NCBI GenBank assembly: GCA_004764695.1 | Contig: SMSO01000031.1 | Location: 3,271,048 to 3,335,047 of the forward strand | Length of the DNA stretch: 64,000 nt | Direction of reading: 5' to 3' | Source of the DNA: Schizochytrium sp. TIO01 | Taxonomy: Eukaryota > Sar > Bigyra > Thraustochytrida > Thraustochytriidae | In this document: positions 1 to 11,290 of the stretch, one piece after another | How the letters are laid out: each line of letters starts with the position of its first letter | How positions within the stretch are numbered: position 1 is the first letter of the stretch | Position numbers and translations under genes: made by a program | The notes under the pieces: model-generated | Told to the model about the DNA's origin: nothing | Databases searched by the model: none | The model's input: only the letters and a program-made list of their open reading frames with translations

Positions 1-2846
1 TTAAAAAACTTTAATAGGCTTCCTGCTCGCCTTTAAAAAATAAATAAAAAGGTCTCGCTCACTGAACCTTCGGGCAGGGCACATCTATGTCCGACCGATA
101 TTGGAGGTGGTAAAACAGGACCATTCAGGTGTGCTTAAAATTTAAGTTCAAGAAACCCAGAAATAAGGCGTGAGATAAGTGACGGAGACTCACCTTGCCG
201 AAGTTGCGTTGCAGAATTCGGGTTGTTTTCTTTACTTTTCAATCTTCTATTTAACACTGGCGCAATATATAAAAAAATTGCGAGTTAGAATCTAGCAGCC
301 CTTTCTTTATACGTGGTAGAGTACATAATGAAGATAAAATTCATCAGGCAACGACCCTACAAAGAACTGTTAGCAAGCGGAAGCTATATTCACATAGCAG
401 CGCATACGATCCCGCCGTCCACGCTGAGCAATGAATAAATACAAATACGCTCTTGAATTCAATATAATACAAAGGCGGTTAGGCTCCTGATTTATTTATG
501 CATTTGTTCAATGAGAAGATACCTAATTGTATAATTGTATTAGACGTGTGGAAGAAACGGTTCAATTAGCAAAACACAGCTCGTATATATATATGTTCAT
601 CAATACCTATGGGAAAGGGCATGGAATGTGTATCTTCATTGATCCTCTCTGCTTTAAATTAGAACTTCGTGGCTGTCATTTTTGTTTGTTAATTGAAAGA
701 ATGAGCAATAACAACGAATTTCCATTACAACGATGTCCTATTTTGAAGAATTTTCTGAATAAGGTAGATGTGGTTAGTGATAAAACCCCAGTCCTATTTT
801 TATTCTGCAAGATCCTGCGTGTTTCTTTAATGTTTGCATTATTCGTTCTCAAATAAATTTCGGATCATCCAGATATTTACGCTGCAATGATTCTTCGTAC
901 AATAGGCCCTCTGTGATGACGCTGATATCATTGACACTGCTTATCTTGGTGTTAGCTCCTTCATAGCGATCCAAGTCATGGAATGTTAAAATCGAGTAAC
1001 GCATACCATACAAGTGCTCCTATAATCTTACGTCTGCTATTGCACTTTCGGGGCTGTGCTTTTTCTACCAATACCCCATGAGAATACTTTGATGCACTAT
1101 GGAAACTCTGTTCTCTTATTATTTTGCAACTTCACTCAAGAGCTCTTTAAATTGATTGCATATCCAATGTATTATACCCACCGAGGGCGGGCGGCATCTC
1201 CATGCCTATGAAATGCAATTTCCATATCTCAGCAGAGCATCATTTGACACCATCGCAGTGCTCAGGAAGCTAGGTTTGTAAACGCGCATCAATCGAATAA
1301 CCATCATTTATCTCATCAGAACAGAATTGAGTGTTGTTGCAAAAGAGGCAGAACTTGAAGTGATAGATCAACCTCTGTCTTCCAATTGGGACCTTCGTGA
1401 ACGTGCGACCACCTCAGTCCGTCCTGCCAAATTCAGGTGACCTCGCGCCATCATATCGCCAGCTTTTGCCTATGGGTGACGGACCTCATTTACAGCCGAG
1501 CTGGCGCATGAATGAATGAATGGATGAATGCCAGCCTGCCAGCCTGCCAGCTCCGGAGAAGAGTTCTGATCCACCCGATGCGCTTAACCGACTGCTTCAA
1601 GAGCGGCGGTGTCATCAAAGGGAGTCTGACTCTAGCTAGATCATGTCACTCCAAGCTAAGTGTGCTCTTCGAGTGAGTTCTCATGGGTTTAATCGCGTTC
1701 ATTGTTGTTTTGTTTAATCAAATACTTACTCCTCATATCAATTTATTAATTGAGATTAAAAGTTTTAATTTTAAGGTGATGGAACCTCTGGAACGGTTTG
1801 AACAGAACCTATTTTCTACAAGAATAACATCAAGCAAGCACCATTCTTGAGCGAGAGGAGCTTCAGGTGCCCCTGCTGTTTTAGTCTTTGAAGGCTCAAG
1901 ATATCCAAAACTTGCACCATAGTCGCGACACCCACGCGCGAATTTGCATCACGCCCGGATGTGAACAATAATCATTCATTGGCTTTACAAAGGGGCTCGC
2001 GACGAGTAATCGCCACTTATAAAAAGAACCTCGGATAGTTCGCCAGAATTTTAATTTAATTAATTTAATTAAGAGAAACTTTAGTAGATAAAAGCTAGAA
2101 CAAAATACCACTTTGATTTTTAAAAAATATTTTTTTAATGAAAGAAAAATAAGAAAAGCAAACGAATCCGACTTTTTCTCTTTTCGAGTTGGAATCCTGA
2201 TGACTCGTATTTCTGTTTATTTGAACTGCCAGAGGACGAAGGGAGCTCTACACTCAAGTTACTGGTATTCTGTGCTCTTCCTCTCCATTTTCAAAGAACA
2301 TATTTCAAAGAACTTGCTTACCTAGCTAATATACTAATTCAAGACAAAAGACCAATACGATACGTGAGAACAGCTCTTTGAGATAGAAATTAAAATTAAA
2401 TTGTTACCAACTATTTTCTCTAAAAGAACAGAACAGACCTTAAAAAAAGAGGGTCGTTTTAGTTATAGCTCATGTCTAGTCCCCATCATATGTTGATGCA
2501 GAAGCACCTATTCTGTCGAAGAGGTTGGCATATGGCATGAATTAAATGGTCGATGCGAATAAAACTGCCCCCAACGCAGTGGCAACTCTTGCATCGTTCT
2601 TATTAATTGGCCCGTCTCGGTCCGGCGTGAGACAATTATCTTAATTGCAGGGTAGAAGTAGTACGTTTTTCAAATTAGATCGTTATTTTTTCTCCACCTA
2701 TGTTTTCACGTTTGCCCCATATATATTTATTATTTATTTTGAACGTAGATATTTATTTATTTAACTTTAATGAAATTTAAGTAAACAAATAAATAAAGTA
2801 AAATAGTGATTAAATCAAGTAGGTCACAAAGGTGGAAAGTAGAAAC

Positions 2847-2894
2847 AAAGAACAGCGATGGTGGAGGTTTTGGTATGTATTATCGCTGTTCTTT
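2847..2894. repeat. perfect inverted repeat, 13-bp stem
   Basis: AAAGAACAGCGAT at 2847-2859 is the exact reverse complement of ATCGCTGTTCTTT at 2882-2894, with a 22-base spacer. It could fold as a hairpin in RNA or be the core of a small inverted-repeat element. No gene overlaps it. Confidence 0.8.
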
Positions 2895-4189
2895 CCGTGA
2901 TGACTCTGGTGTGTGAAACGATAGTTGTGCAAAGTTCAGAAGCCTGCGCTCGGTTCAAGAACTTGAACTTTTAGGTTGGCGTCATCAAAAGCAAATCAGT
3001 GATACTGATTCTTGCAGGGCTCGTTTTACAAATGGCATCGCCAGTTTCAACAATGTTGACATTATTAGCACTCTCGAGATTATGGCGGCACTGGAAATCA
3101 TGGGCATGAATAAGCCCCCTGAGTGTTCTTCAAGAAGCGACATGATTGTTGCCCTGCCTCAGAGCTCGAGACCCTTCTCGACTGACAAAGATGATAATCA
3201 AATTCTCAAAGTCTAATAACGTTTTTAGTTTTGCTAATATTGGACCTCAGGAACGTGTGGTGGTTAATAGTTTATGGGCTTCTATGCAGTTTGGACCTCA
3301 CGAACCTTGGCTTCATTCACTCTTGATTGTATAATTGAATCCTCGGCTGGCGCTTCTTGGTATCGCCTAGCGCCTCTTTTGACTCAATGAGAGTGAGGCT
3401 GAAGTTGGGCTTGCCAACTTTAGCGCAACTCCTTTGGGGGGCTTTCATGTGCCAAGCGGAGACTTGGTACATTGTTCCGTAGTTCATCACAAATTCTCCT
3501 TTGCGCGAGCTTTTGTAAACAGATGCCGCGCAAAGGTCTTCATACGGAAAGTTACGCACATACAGAGAACCTGAGAGGCGGGCGCTGTGATCAGCGGCTT
3601 GTTTATCTGGGTTCGTTATTCATTGTGGCAACCAAAAAGTCAAGTCTCAATTGGTTCAACTTGATTTGGCTAGTCACCTGGAGCAATCTATGGTTGTTCT
3701 TAGGTGCACTTGAGTTAATTAGAATGGAAACCGGTTCTTCTGGCGAATCAGGGTAGCTCAGGTCTAAGTGATCGGGTATGAGGTCTCCAGGCTTCGTACA
3801 ATGGTGCTCCCCTTGGACCCATGCAGGTCCTCCCCTTATTCTTTGTACGATTTTCGTCTTTGTGGCAAAAGAACAGTAAAAATCGAAATTGTGCATCGCC
3901 TAGAAATTAAAAAATAAATAATAACAATAATAACAATAATAACAATAAAATCACATTTTGAAGAGTGACAGTTTCATTGTGGTTTATTTTACCTGGGTAC
4001 CGGGTCGTAGCTATCTAGCGAGGCAGCGCCTTCTACCATGATTCTTGTTTGTTTGATCGCAGCAGACAAGGAGACAGCGAGTGCTGACCACTGTTGCATG
4101 GAATTGATTTCTTTTCACGTTAGGTCAGAACTGGTAGGCGCTACGTATATACTTTTTGTACGTTCTTAAATAAAATTATAATTATAATT

Positions 4190-4205
4190 ATATTCTGCAG
4201 AATAT
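4190..4205. repeat. 16-bp perfect palindrome
   Basis: The sequence ATATTCTGCAGAATAT reads the same on both strands and is centred on a PstI-type CTGCAG. It lies in AT-rich intergenic DNA about 1.9 kb upstream of the ABC transporter. A dimeric DNA-binding protein could recognise such a site, but nothing else supports that. Confidence 0.75.
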
Positions 4206-4396
4206 GCCTGGCCATTGTTTTGGCATCTATGAAATTAAAATAATTGGTTTGGGTTGTGGTCTGATTGCGCGAGGATAGGTTAAAAAACGGATGAGGGCAG
4301 CAGCTAGACTTTCATTTTGGCTCTTGCCTATTTCGTGGCGATGGCAAAGCTAAACTCATAAGGATTGTCTTCTAGATCAGCTTAGCAATGAAAGCT

Positions 4397-4398
<2 letters not shown>

Positions 4399-4447
<49 letters not shown>
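4399..4447. repeat. (AT)n microsatellite
   Basis: About 24 uninterrupted AT dinucleotides. The copy number in the assembly may be unreliable. Confidence 0.9.
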
Positions 4448-4449
<2 letters not shown>

Positions 4450-6137
4450 GTTTTTTCTATCTAGCATATTATTGTTCATTTTATCATTGCATATGATAAA
4501 ATAGTATTTAAGAAAAAAAGTAAAAAAAAAAAAGTACTTAAATATAGTTCATGCCATTGGTGCATTTCAAGTTCAACTCGAAGTTCTTATGCCACGTTCG
4601 ACGAACAGGATGAAGCATTCCTCGTTTCGGCACAAAGATCACCGCCCTTCGTCATCGCATTTTAACGCTGTTGTAAAGTTCTGTAAAGAATAAGGAACTG
4701 GGTGGTCATCATTCGCAGGAGTCAGTTCTCTCTAAGGGAATCATTCATCCGTGCGTCTTCACCGTCATTATTGCAAACCTTCTTTGGTAGTGCCAGGCAT
4801 CCTTGCGGCCGAGGGTCGGCAATAGGGGTGAGGTTCAAGTGAGGGCCACAAAGCCCGAAATGGTGCATTGCCAATAAATAAACTCAGTGCTACAAGTAGG
4901 ACCCTACGATGTCGATAGCTTAGACAAATGGAAAGGCACATAGGCACCTACTTACTTGTACAACAATAAGTACCTAGTACATCAAAAGAGGCCTTAGGAT
5001 TAGAACACTCCATTCTGCTACTTACTGCTAGATAGAAATCGCAGTTTCTTGAGCTCATAAGAACCCTTCCTAAAAGCCGCCCGATGTATATTTCCAGAGC
5101 TCGTAGAATCGCAGAACGCTCGAGTTTGCGCCTTTAATCCTGTCCTTCTTTGTCCTCGGCTTTTTACATTTTAAAAATGAAAAAAACAAAAATGATTTTT
5201 TTTTTTTGCATATAATTAATTTAGATAATTCATTTATAAATATGAAAAAACAAATGAGTAGAAGGTACCTGAGATCATTTCTTTGATTGGTGCGTCCCGG
5301 CGAGCTTCTTTTGCGGGGAACAGTCTAGGTAGGGCCGTGAGGTGAGGGAAGAGAGAAAGCTTCGGAGCGGAGGAAATAGGTGGGGGGCACTGCTTGATAC
5401 ATCAGGAGAGCGGCTGTAAGCGATACCCTTATGTTTTAAATTAAAATAAAAGCCGAATTGATGACTTTTAGTGGTCCCTATCTATTATTATATTATCTTT
5501 TAAATTATAATATATGTATTAATTGAAGGAAAGTTGCTTTGTCAACGATTACTATAATTGCCTTTTAAATTATATATAATCTTGAAAGAAGAAGAAAATA
5601 ACAATGTTATACCTAAGTCTTAAAATAGTATTATTTACCTGGCTAACTTACCTTAGAACTAACACTACTACTCCTATGATTATATTTTTTATAATTTTTT
5701 TAATCATTTTCTTATTTTATTTTTATTTTTATTTTTCATTGTTTCGAAAAGAGAAATTTAAAAAGCAGCAAAGTAAAAGAGGAAGACAAACAAGAACAGC
5801 AACTTGAGCTACCATGAAAGCAAACCCGAAAGCAAACCCGAATCGCCGAGTAGGGCGACGCCACGACCTCACTCTTTCTTGAGGTGCAGGGCGTGAGTGA
5901 GGTGACTACGCAGGCGTAGACAGAATCGTCTCGGACCTCGCGTATACAGATAACTCTGCGAGGGAATTAGGTAGTGCTGGGAACCGCAGTACTGACAGGT
6001 TATTTACTTTATACCGAGTCTCGTTCTTAAGCGGCTAGTTCTGTCGTTTCGACGTCTCTGCAGAGAACTCCGTTGCGGGTGGCAGATTCAAGTAGCAACG
6101 TTGCGTAGTGCTACGATAACAAACGGTTTAGAACATC

Positions 6138-9100
6138 ATGCTCCCAAGACCTGTGGTAAATGATGCTGAGACTCTGGAGGAAAATGCAGCAGAGCACATC
6201 TTAGATATCAACGAAGCCAACAATGTTCATGTTGATCAACCTGAGGATAGCAACGATAGTGCCTCTACCGTGACAGATACAGAAGAAAACGACAACATTC
6301 CAGAGAATGTTGCTGCTAAAGTGGATGACATCGCTGTGCTTGAAGGGCAAATTGCCAGTGAGTCAGCCACCTTGGCAACCCAGGGAGCCCCAGCAGCTAT
6401 CCCGCCTAAGGCTTTGACAGCGCAACAGGAACCTAATGTTGAGGAGGAGGATACCTTTGAGGAGCTTCCAGCCGATGGCCATATCCACCCTCAAGTTGAT
6501 GGCTGCATTCGCTTGGTTGGAGGAACTGATCAAAACATTCTGGCTGAATTTGATCGCCAGGTTAGCGCCCTCAATTTGTCATCTGACCTATTGGACCAGC
6601 TCGCCACCAGCAAAGTGCTCATTGAACTGGAAGGAAAGATCAAATTTGATGATATCTCGCCTGTAACAAGACAGAGGTTTGAGAGATATCTGAATGTTGT
6701 TGGCCAGCGTTTCAGTAACTTGCTTAGCGAAAGCGAAAACTTCGAAGGAGACTTCCGTGCGCAACGTGCTGCAAAACTCGACCACGCCTTACGGCAGCGT
6801 GCGAGCCGTGCCTTCTCTACGGATGATGGTTCTCGCCGAGTCTCTGAATTTGAGGTGCAGCAAATCATGCGTATGGGTGTTGAAGAGCACTTTCGCAAAC
6901 TGAACCGCATGCTATACGATGAAGATGAACATGTTAACATTGACGTGTTTTTTGACAATGTACGCTTTGAAGCGGTTGAGCCTCCTTCTCTTCTACCTGC
7001 GTGGCTTCATGGTAAGAGCACTGTGGTTACAAACTTTGTGAATCTCTTTGCGGTACCAATTACCTCTGGTATCGGAGCTATCCAGCGGTGCATTCAGGGC
7101 CCCCATAAAGATTCTGAAACAAAAGTCATTCTTAATGACATTACTGGTGTCTTTAAGGCTGGCGAAATGACTCTTCTACTTGGTGCTGCTGGCAGTGGAA
7201 AATCTTCATTGTTCTATGCACTAAGCAATCGTCTCAAAAACACTGGAAATCAAAGTTTCTCTGGCAATGTCTTCTTCAACGAGCACAACATGAACGATGT
7301 ACATGTTCCTAATGTTGCGACTTACGTTTCGCAGCTCGATAAGCATATTCCGATGCTTACAGTCCGTGAAACTCTTCAGTTTGCCTGGGAATGTCGTGCG
7401 CCAAAAGATCGCGTGGCAAAACTTGAAAATCTTCGAGGCAAGAAAGTCTTCGATGTTGACCGTATCCAACAACATCTTGACAAAAACGTAGATACAACAA
7501 TGGCACTACTTGGTTTGACTCGAGCAGCTGACACAGTCATTGGTAATGCCGTCATCAAAGGTGTAAGTGGCGGTGAGCGTCGTCGAGTGACACTCGGTGA
7601 AATGCTAGTAGTTGGCAGCAAGGTCCTTTTACTGGACGAAATCTCCACAGGTCTCGACTCTGCAGCCACCTTCGATATCACCAAGACAATCGGCAACATG
7701 TGCAAAATCTTCAAGACAAATGCTGTTGTTTCCCTTTTGCAGCCTCCGCCCGAGACATTTGATCTGTTCGACAAAATTGTACTCATGAGTGAAGGTTATA
7801 TAATCTACCATGGACCTCGTGTTGGCATTCTCGAGTATTTTGAAGGTCTCGGTTACGAATGCCCCAAGTACAAGGACCCTGCTGACTACCTCCAAGAACT
7901 CCCTACACCACTTGGTGTACAATACATCCGCGAGGGCTTTGATGATAGCTCTGTTCCGCGTGATTCTTCGTCGTTTGCACAGTGCTTTCGCGAATCAAAG
8001 TACTACAAGGAAATGCAAGACTACTCTCAGAAGAAGGGCAAGGACTATGAAGACCCGACCATGAGAAGTGTCGAGCACCACTTAATAGAATCGCCAAAGT
8101 TTATGAGAGGATGGTTTGAGTTGACCAAGGTAGTCTTTAAACGTCAGATGAAAGTTCTTCTGCGGAACAAAACATTCATGATTGCTCGTATCATTCAAAA
8201 CATTGTTATGGGTCTACTTATGGGTCTTTTTGCACTCCAGTTGCCTTTTGATCAATACTATATCAAGACTGCTGTCTTATATTTCATGCTCATGTTTGTT
8301 GGTGTCGGCTCAGTTCCCCTTTTGAACGATGTGATTGCTCAACGTAACGTCTTCTACAAGCAGTCTCGTGAGAACTTCTTCCATGCTTCATCATTTGTTT
8401 TTGCGGAATTTCTTACGGGTATTCCCCAGCTCATCCAAGACGCAATTCTTCTTGGTGTTCTAGTTTACTTTATGACTGGCATGAGCTCTGATAGCCATGG
8501 CAAACACTTCTGGATCTTCCTTTTTGTACTTTTGTGCTATGGTATCAATGTGTCCGCACTTATTCGCCTTCTTGCATTCGCTTTACCGGATCACAGTGCG
8601 GCATTTGCGGCCCTTATTGGTGTCATTATGCTTATGGTGATCTTTTCTGGTGCATTGGCTACTCGTCTTACTTTACCAGCTTACTATATCTGGATATACT
8701 GGTGGAACCCACTCACTTGGGCTTACACTTCGCTTGTGCAAAACGAATACTACAGCTCAACATATACTGAAGCACCAGCTACTGTTGATGGTCAGTGTGT
8801 CATGTACTGCGGTACCAGCGACTGTGACACCCCATATCCTAACATGACTTGCGGTCAGTACTTTCTTGAGGCTCGTCAATTTGTTACAGATCCCGGTTAC
8901 CTTTGGTACGGTGTTGCTTACGTGTGGGGCATTACTATTATCTATTTGATTCTTGCTGTCTGGGCTTTGGCTTCAATTCGCTGGGATGAACGCCGCGGTG
9001 GCTTGAACAGTGACGTTGTAAAGCGATCTGTGAACTACTTCATTATGGATAATGAGAAGACCCAAGCCAAAATCATTAAACGAAAGGAAGCCGCAATTGC

Positions 9101-11249
9101 AAAGAGAGAGGATGAAGAGTCTCGCTCTCCATCGCATACGCACTGGGAGAACTCGGACATTGAGAACCAGCGAACGGAAAAAAGCCGTGGTTTACCTTTT
9201 GAGAAGATCACTCTTTCATTCATGAACCTACGCTATAGTGTTGAGATCCCTGCTCGAGTTGACGAAAGTGAATTGCAACAGAATGGTGTGCGTGTCGATC
9301 GTGATACCAAAAAACATTCTTCGACTGAGACTTTGACTATTCTGAATGGTATTGATGCTTATGCCAAACCATATGCAATGACCGCCCTCATGGGAAGCAG
9401 TGGTGCAGGAAAAACAACGCTTTTAGATGTACTGGCTGGTCGTAAAACTGTAGGAAAGCTCACTGGTGAAATCTATGTCAATGGTCGTCCCAAAAACAAC
9501 GCCCGTTTCGCCCAAGTTGTAGGCTATGTTGAGCAGTTTGGTGTTCACTTGGCTGCTGCAACTGTTAGGGAATCTCTCGATTTTAGTGCCGCACTGCGTC
9601 TTCCCGGTACAGTGAACACACCTGAAGGTCTCAAGCAAGTAGTAGATCACATCATGGAGATTTTAGAACTTAACCCGATCTCTGATCGTGTCATTGGCGA
9701 AGAAGAGACAGGGTTGTCGTTTGAGGAGACCAAACGTCTTACAATTGGTGTCGAGATGGTTGCTAATCCGTCTGTAATTTTTGCAGATGAACCCAGTTCT
9801 GGTCTTGAAAGCCGTGCTGCTCTCAATGTACTCCAGGCACTTCGCAATGTAGCTGCCACTGGGCGTACAGTAATTGTAACTGTACATCAACCTAATGTGG
9901 CCATCTTCAATATGTTTGATCGGCTTTTATTGATGCGACGTGGTGGTGAAGTCGTCTTTTTTGATGAGCTTGGTGAAAAGTCCAAGAACTTGCTTCAGTA
10001 CTTTGAGAGCTTCCCAGATGTTGACCCATGCCCCTCTAACTTCAATCCTGCGACCTGGATGCTTACTGTGATTGGAGCTGGTGTGAATGGCCAGGCCAAG
10101 CGCGATTATGCTATCGAGTACAGAAAAAGTGATATGTACAAGCGTGCTCTTCAAGAGCTCGATGAACTCATGCCAGTGGATTGGGCCGCAGCTGGGAATG
10201 TTGAGGACGACGCTGCAGCTCTCAATGCACTTCGTGATGACACGTCTCAGAACCTCTTGGAAGATGGGTCAGCCAATGGAGAAGAGGAAGGATTTGTTAC
10301 CTCTTTCTGGCTGCAACTGCGTCTCCTTAACAAGCGTAACCAGGCTGAGTATTGGCGTTCTCCCAACTATTCAACTACTCGTATGATTATTCTTGCCACG
10401 CTGGCTGTCATGATTGGTCTCGTTTTTGTGAATGGTGACATGACGAACGCAGCTGCTGTCCAGTCACGTGTCAGTTGTATCAATATTCTTATCAACGTCT
10501 CCGCAAGCATGAACATCACTACTATCATGCCTTTCCTTTTCACTCACCGTGCGCTCTTCTATCGTGAACGCTCGTCCCGCATGTATTCCGGATACGCATA
10601 TGGTCTGGCACTTAACCTCGCTGAGGATCCGTACATTTTTGTGCAGGTTATGGTCACGGTCATCCCCTTTTACTGGCTCACTGGATTCGTCAGTAATCCG
10701 ATATGGACCTTCTTCTACTACTGGTTCGTCAACTGGCTCTTCGTTAGTTTGATGACTTACCTTGGTATGCTTTATGCTGCTTTGTTCTCGCATCCTGCTG
10801 CATCACAGGTGCTTGGTACTTTGACTACCCAGGTTTTTGGTCTCGCTTCTGGTGTGCTAATTCTACCTTCTCAAATGCCTGTTTGGCTGCTCTGGGTTTA
10901 CTACATCAGTCCTTTCCGATGGGCGCAAGAAGGATTGGTGACTACTCAGTTCATGTTCATGACTAATGCCATGTGTAATCCTAGTGGTTCCCCGTCTTCC
11001 CCGGTCAACGGCGTCTGTACGGATGATGGAGGTCTTTATACTGTTGAAGGTGTGGACATTTGCTGCCCTGCAGGAAGCGAAGGTACCACTCCTCGGGATT
11101 ATGTTCTCGGTTCGTCATTCTTGGGTGGTGACGATGGATACCACTATGAATGGCGCTGGTGGGATGTCTTGTACCTCGGTGGTCTCATCGTTGGTGTACG
11201 CATCCTTGGAGTTTACGCCACAGCAACCGTAAATCACAACAAGCGCTAA
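6138..11249 (+). CDS. full-length ABC transporter, ABCG/PDR type
   Basis: This is a 1703-residue ATP-driven membrane exporter in the order NBD-TMD-NBD-TMD, typical of the pleiotropic drug resistance (ABCG) group. Residues 1 to about 110 are acidic low-complexity sequence. NBD1 has Walker A GAAGSGKSS (about 349-357), signature VSGGERRRV (about 476) and Walker B KVLLLDE (about 496). Its H-loop reads LLQPPPE, with Gln in place of His as is usual in this group. The first membrane block spans about 665-950. NBD2 has Walker A GSSGAGKTT (about 1085), a divergent signature LSFEETKRLTIG (about 1193), Walker B VIFADEP and an intact H-loop His (VHQP). The second membrane block spans about 1415-1700, with a Cys-containing extracellular loop near its end. 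The D-loop of NBD2 reads SSGLES, with Glu replacing the usual Asp. The start is the first ATG in frame; there are no introns. The substrate cannot be told from sequence; lipids or toxic small molecules are typical for the family. Confidence 0.95.
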   Translation: MLPRPVVNDAETLEENAAEHILDINEANNVHVDQPEDSNDSASTVTDTEENDNIPENVAAKVDDIAVLEGQIASESATLATQGAPAAIPPKALTAQQEPNVEEEDTFEELPADGHIHPQVDGCIRLVGGTDQNILAEFDRQVSALNLSSDLLDQLATSKVLIELEGKIKFDDISPVTRQRFERYLNVVGQRFSNLLSESENFEGDFRAQRAAKLDHALRQRASRAFSTDDGSRRVSEFEVQQIMRMGVEEHFRKLNRMLYDEDEHVNIDVFFDNVRFEAVEPPSLLPAWLHGKSTVVTNFVNLFAVPITSGIGAIQRCIQGPHKDSETKVILNDITGVFKAGEMTLLLGAAGSGKSSLFYALSNRLKNTGNQSFSGNVFFNEHNMNDVHVPNVATYVSQLDKHIPMLTVRETLQFAWECRAPKDRVAKLENLRGKKVFDVDRIQQHLDKNVDTTMALLGLTRAADTVIGNAVIKGVSGGERRRVTLGEMLVVGSKVLLLDEISTGLDSAATFDITKTIGNMCKIFKTNAVVSLLQPPPETFDLFDKIVLMSEGYIIYHGPRVGILEYFEGLGYECPKYKDPADYLQELPTPLGVQYIREGFDDSSVPRDSSSFAQCFRESKYYKEMQDYSQKKGKDYEDPTMRSVEHHLIESPKFMRGWFELTKVVFKRQMKVLLRNKTFMIARIIQNIVMGLLMGLFALQLPFDQYYIKTAVLYFMLMFVGVGSVPLLNDVIAQRNVFYKQSRENFFHASSFVFAEFLTGIPQLIQDAILLGVLVYFMTGMSSDSHGKHFWIFLFVLLCYGINVSALIRLLAFALPDHSAAFAALIGVIMLMVIFSGALATRLTLPAYYIWIYWWNPLTWAYTSLVQNEYYSSTYTEAPATVDGQCVMYCGTSDCDTPYPNMTCGQYFLEARQFVTDPGYLWYGVAYVWGITIIYLILAVWALASIRWDERRGGLNSDVVKRSVNYFIMDNEKTQAKIIKRKEAAIAKREDEESRSPSHTHWENSDIENQRTEKSRGLPFEKITLSFMNLRYSVEIPARVDESELQQNGVRVDRDTKKHSSTETLTILNGIDAYAKPYAMTALMGSSGAGKTTLLDVLAGRKTVGKLTGEIYVNGRPKNNARFAQVVGYVEQFGVHLAAATVRESLDFSAALRLPGTVNTPEGLKQVVDHIMEILELNPISDRVIGEEETGLSFEETKRLTIGVEMVANPSVIFADEPSSGLESRAALNVLQALRNVAATGRTVIVTVHQPNVAIFNMFDRLLLMRRGGEVVFFDELGEKSKNLLQYFESFPDVDPCPSNFNPATWMLTVIGAGVNGQAKRDYAIEYRKSDMYKRALQELDELMPVDWAAAGNVEDDAAALNALRDDTSQNLLEDGSANGEEEGFVTSFWLQLRLLNKRNQAEYWRSPNYSTTRMIILATLAVMIGLVFVNGDMTNAAAVQSRVSCINILINVSASMNITTIMPFLFTHRALFYRERSSRMYSGYAYGLALNLAEDPYIFVQVMVTVIPFYWLTGFVSNPIWTFFYYWFVNWLFVSLMTYLGMLYAALFSHPAASQVLGTLTTQVFGLASGVLILPSQMPVWLLWVYYISPFRWAQEGLVTTQFMFMTNAMCNPSGSPSSPVNGVCTDDGGLYTVEGVDICCPAGSEGTTPRDYVLGSSFLGGDDGYHYEWRWWDVLYLGGLIVGVRILGVYATATVNHNKR

Positions 11250-11284
11250 ATATTTTTCTATACATGTGTTGCCAACACTACTTT

Positions 11285-11290
11285 AATAAA
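11285..11290 (+). terminator. candidate polyadenylation signal of the ABC transporter
   Basis: AATAAA begins 36 bases after the TAA stop codon. The position suits a 3' end signal, but polyadenylation rules for this organism are unknown to me. Confidence 0.4.

Larger units (their letters stand above)
1..6137. other. intergenic region, no convincing gene
   Basis: I see no gene here. Open frames are all under 110 codons, have no recognisable domain and overlap on both strands. The stretch is AT-rich, with short A/T runs, a (TA)n tract near 4.4 kb, AATAAC-type repeats around 3910-3950, a 13-bp-stem inverted repeat at 2847-2894 and a 16-bp palindrome at 4190-4205. The last few hundred bases probably hold the promoter and 5' leader of the ABC transporter that starts at 6138. 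A short spliced gene could be missed by eye. Confidence 0.6.
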
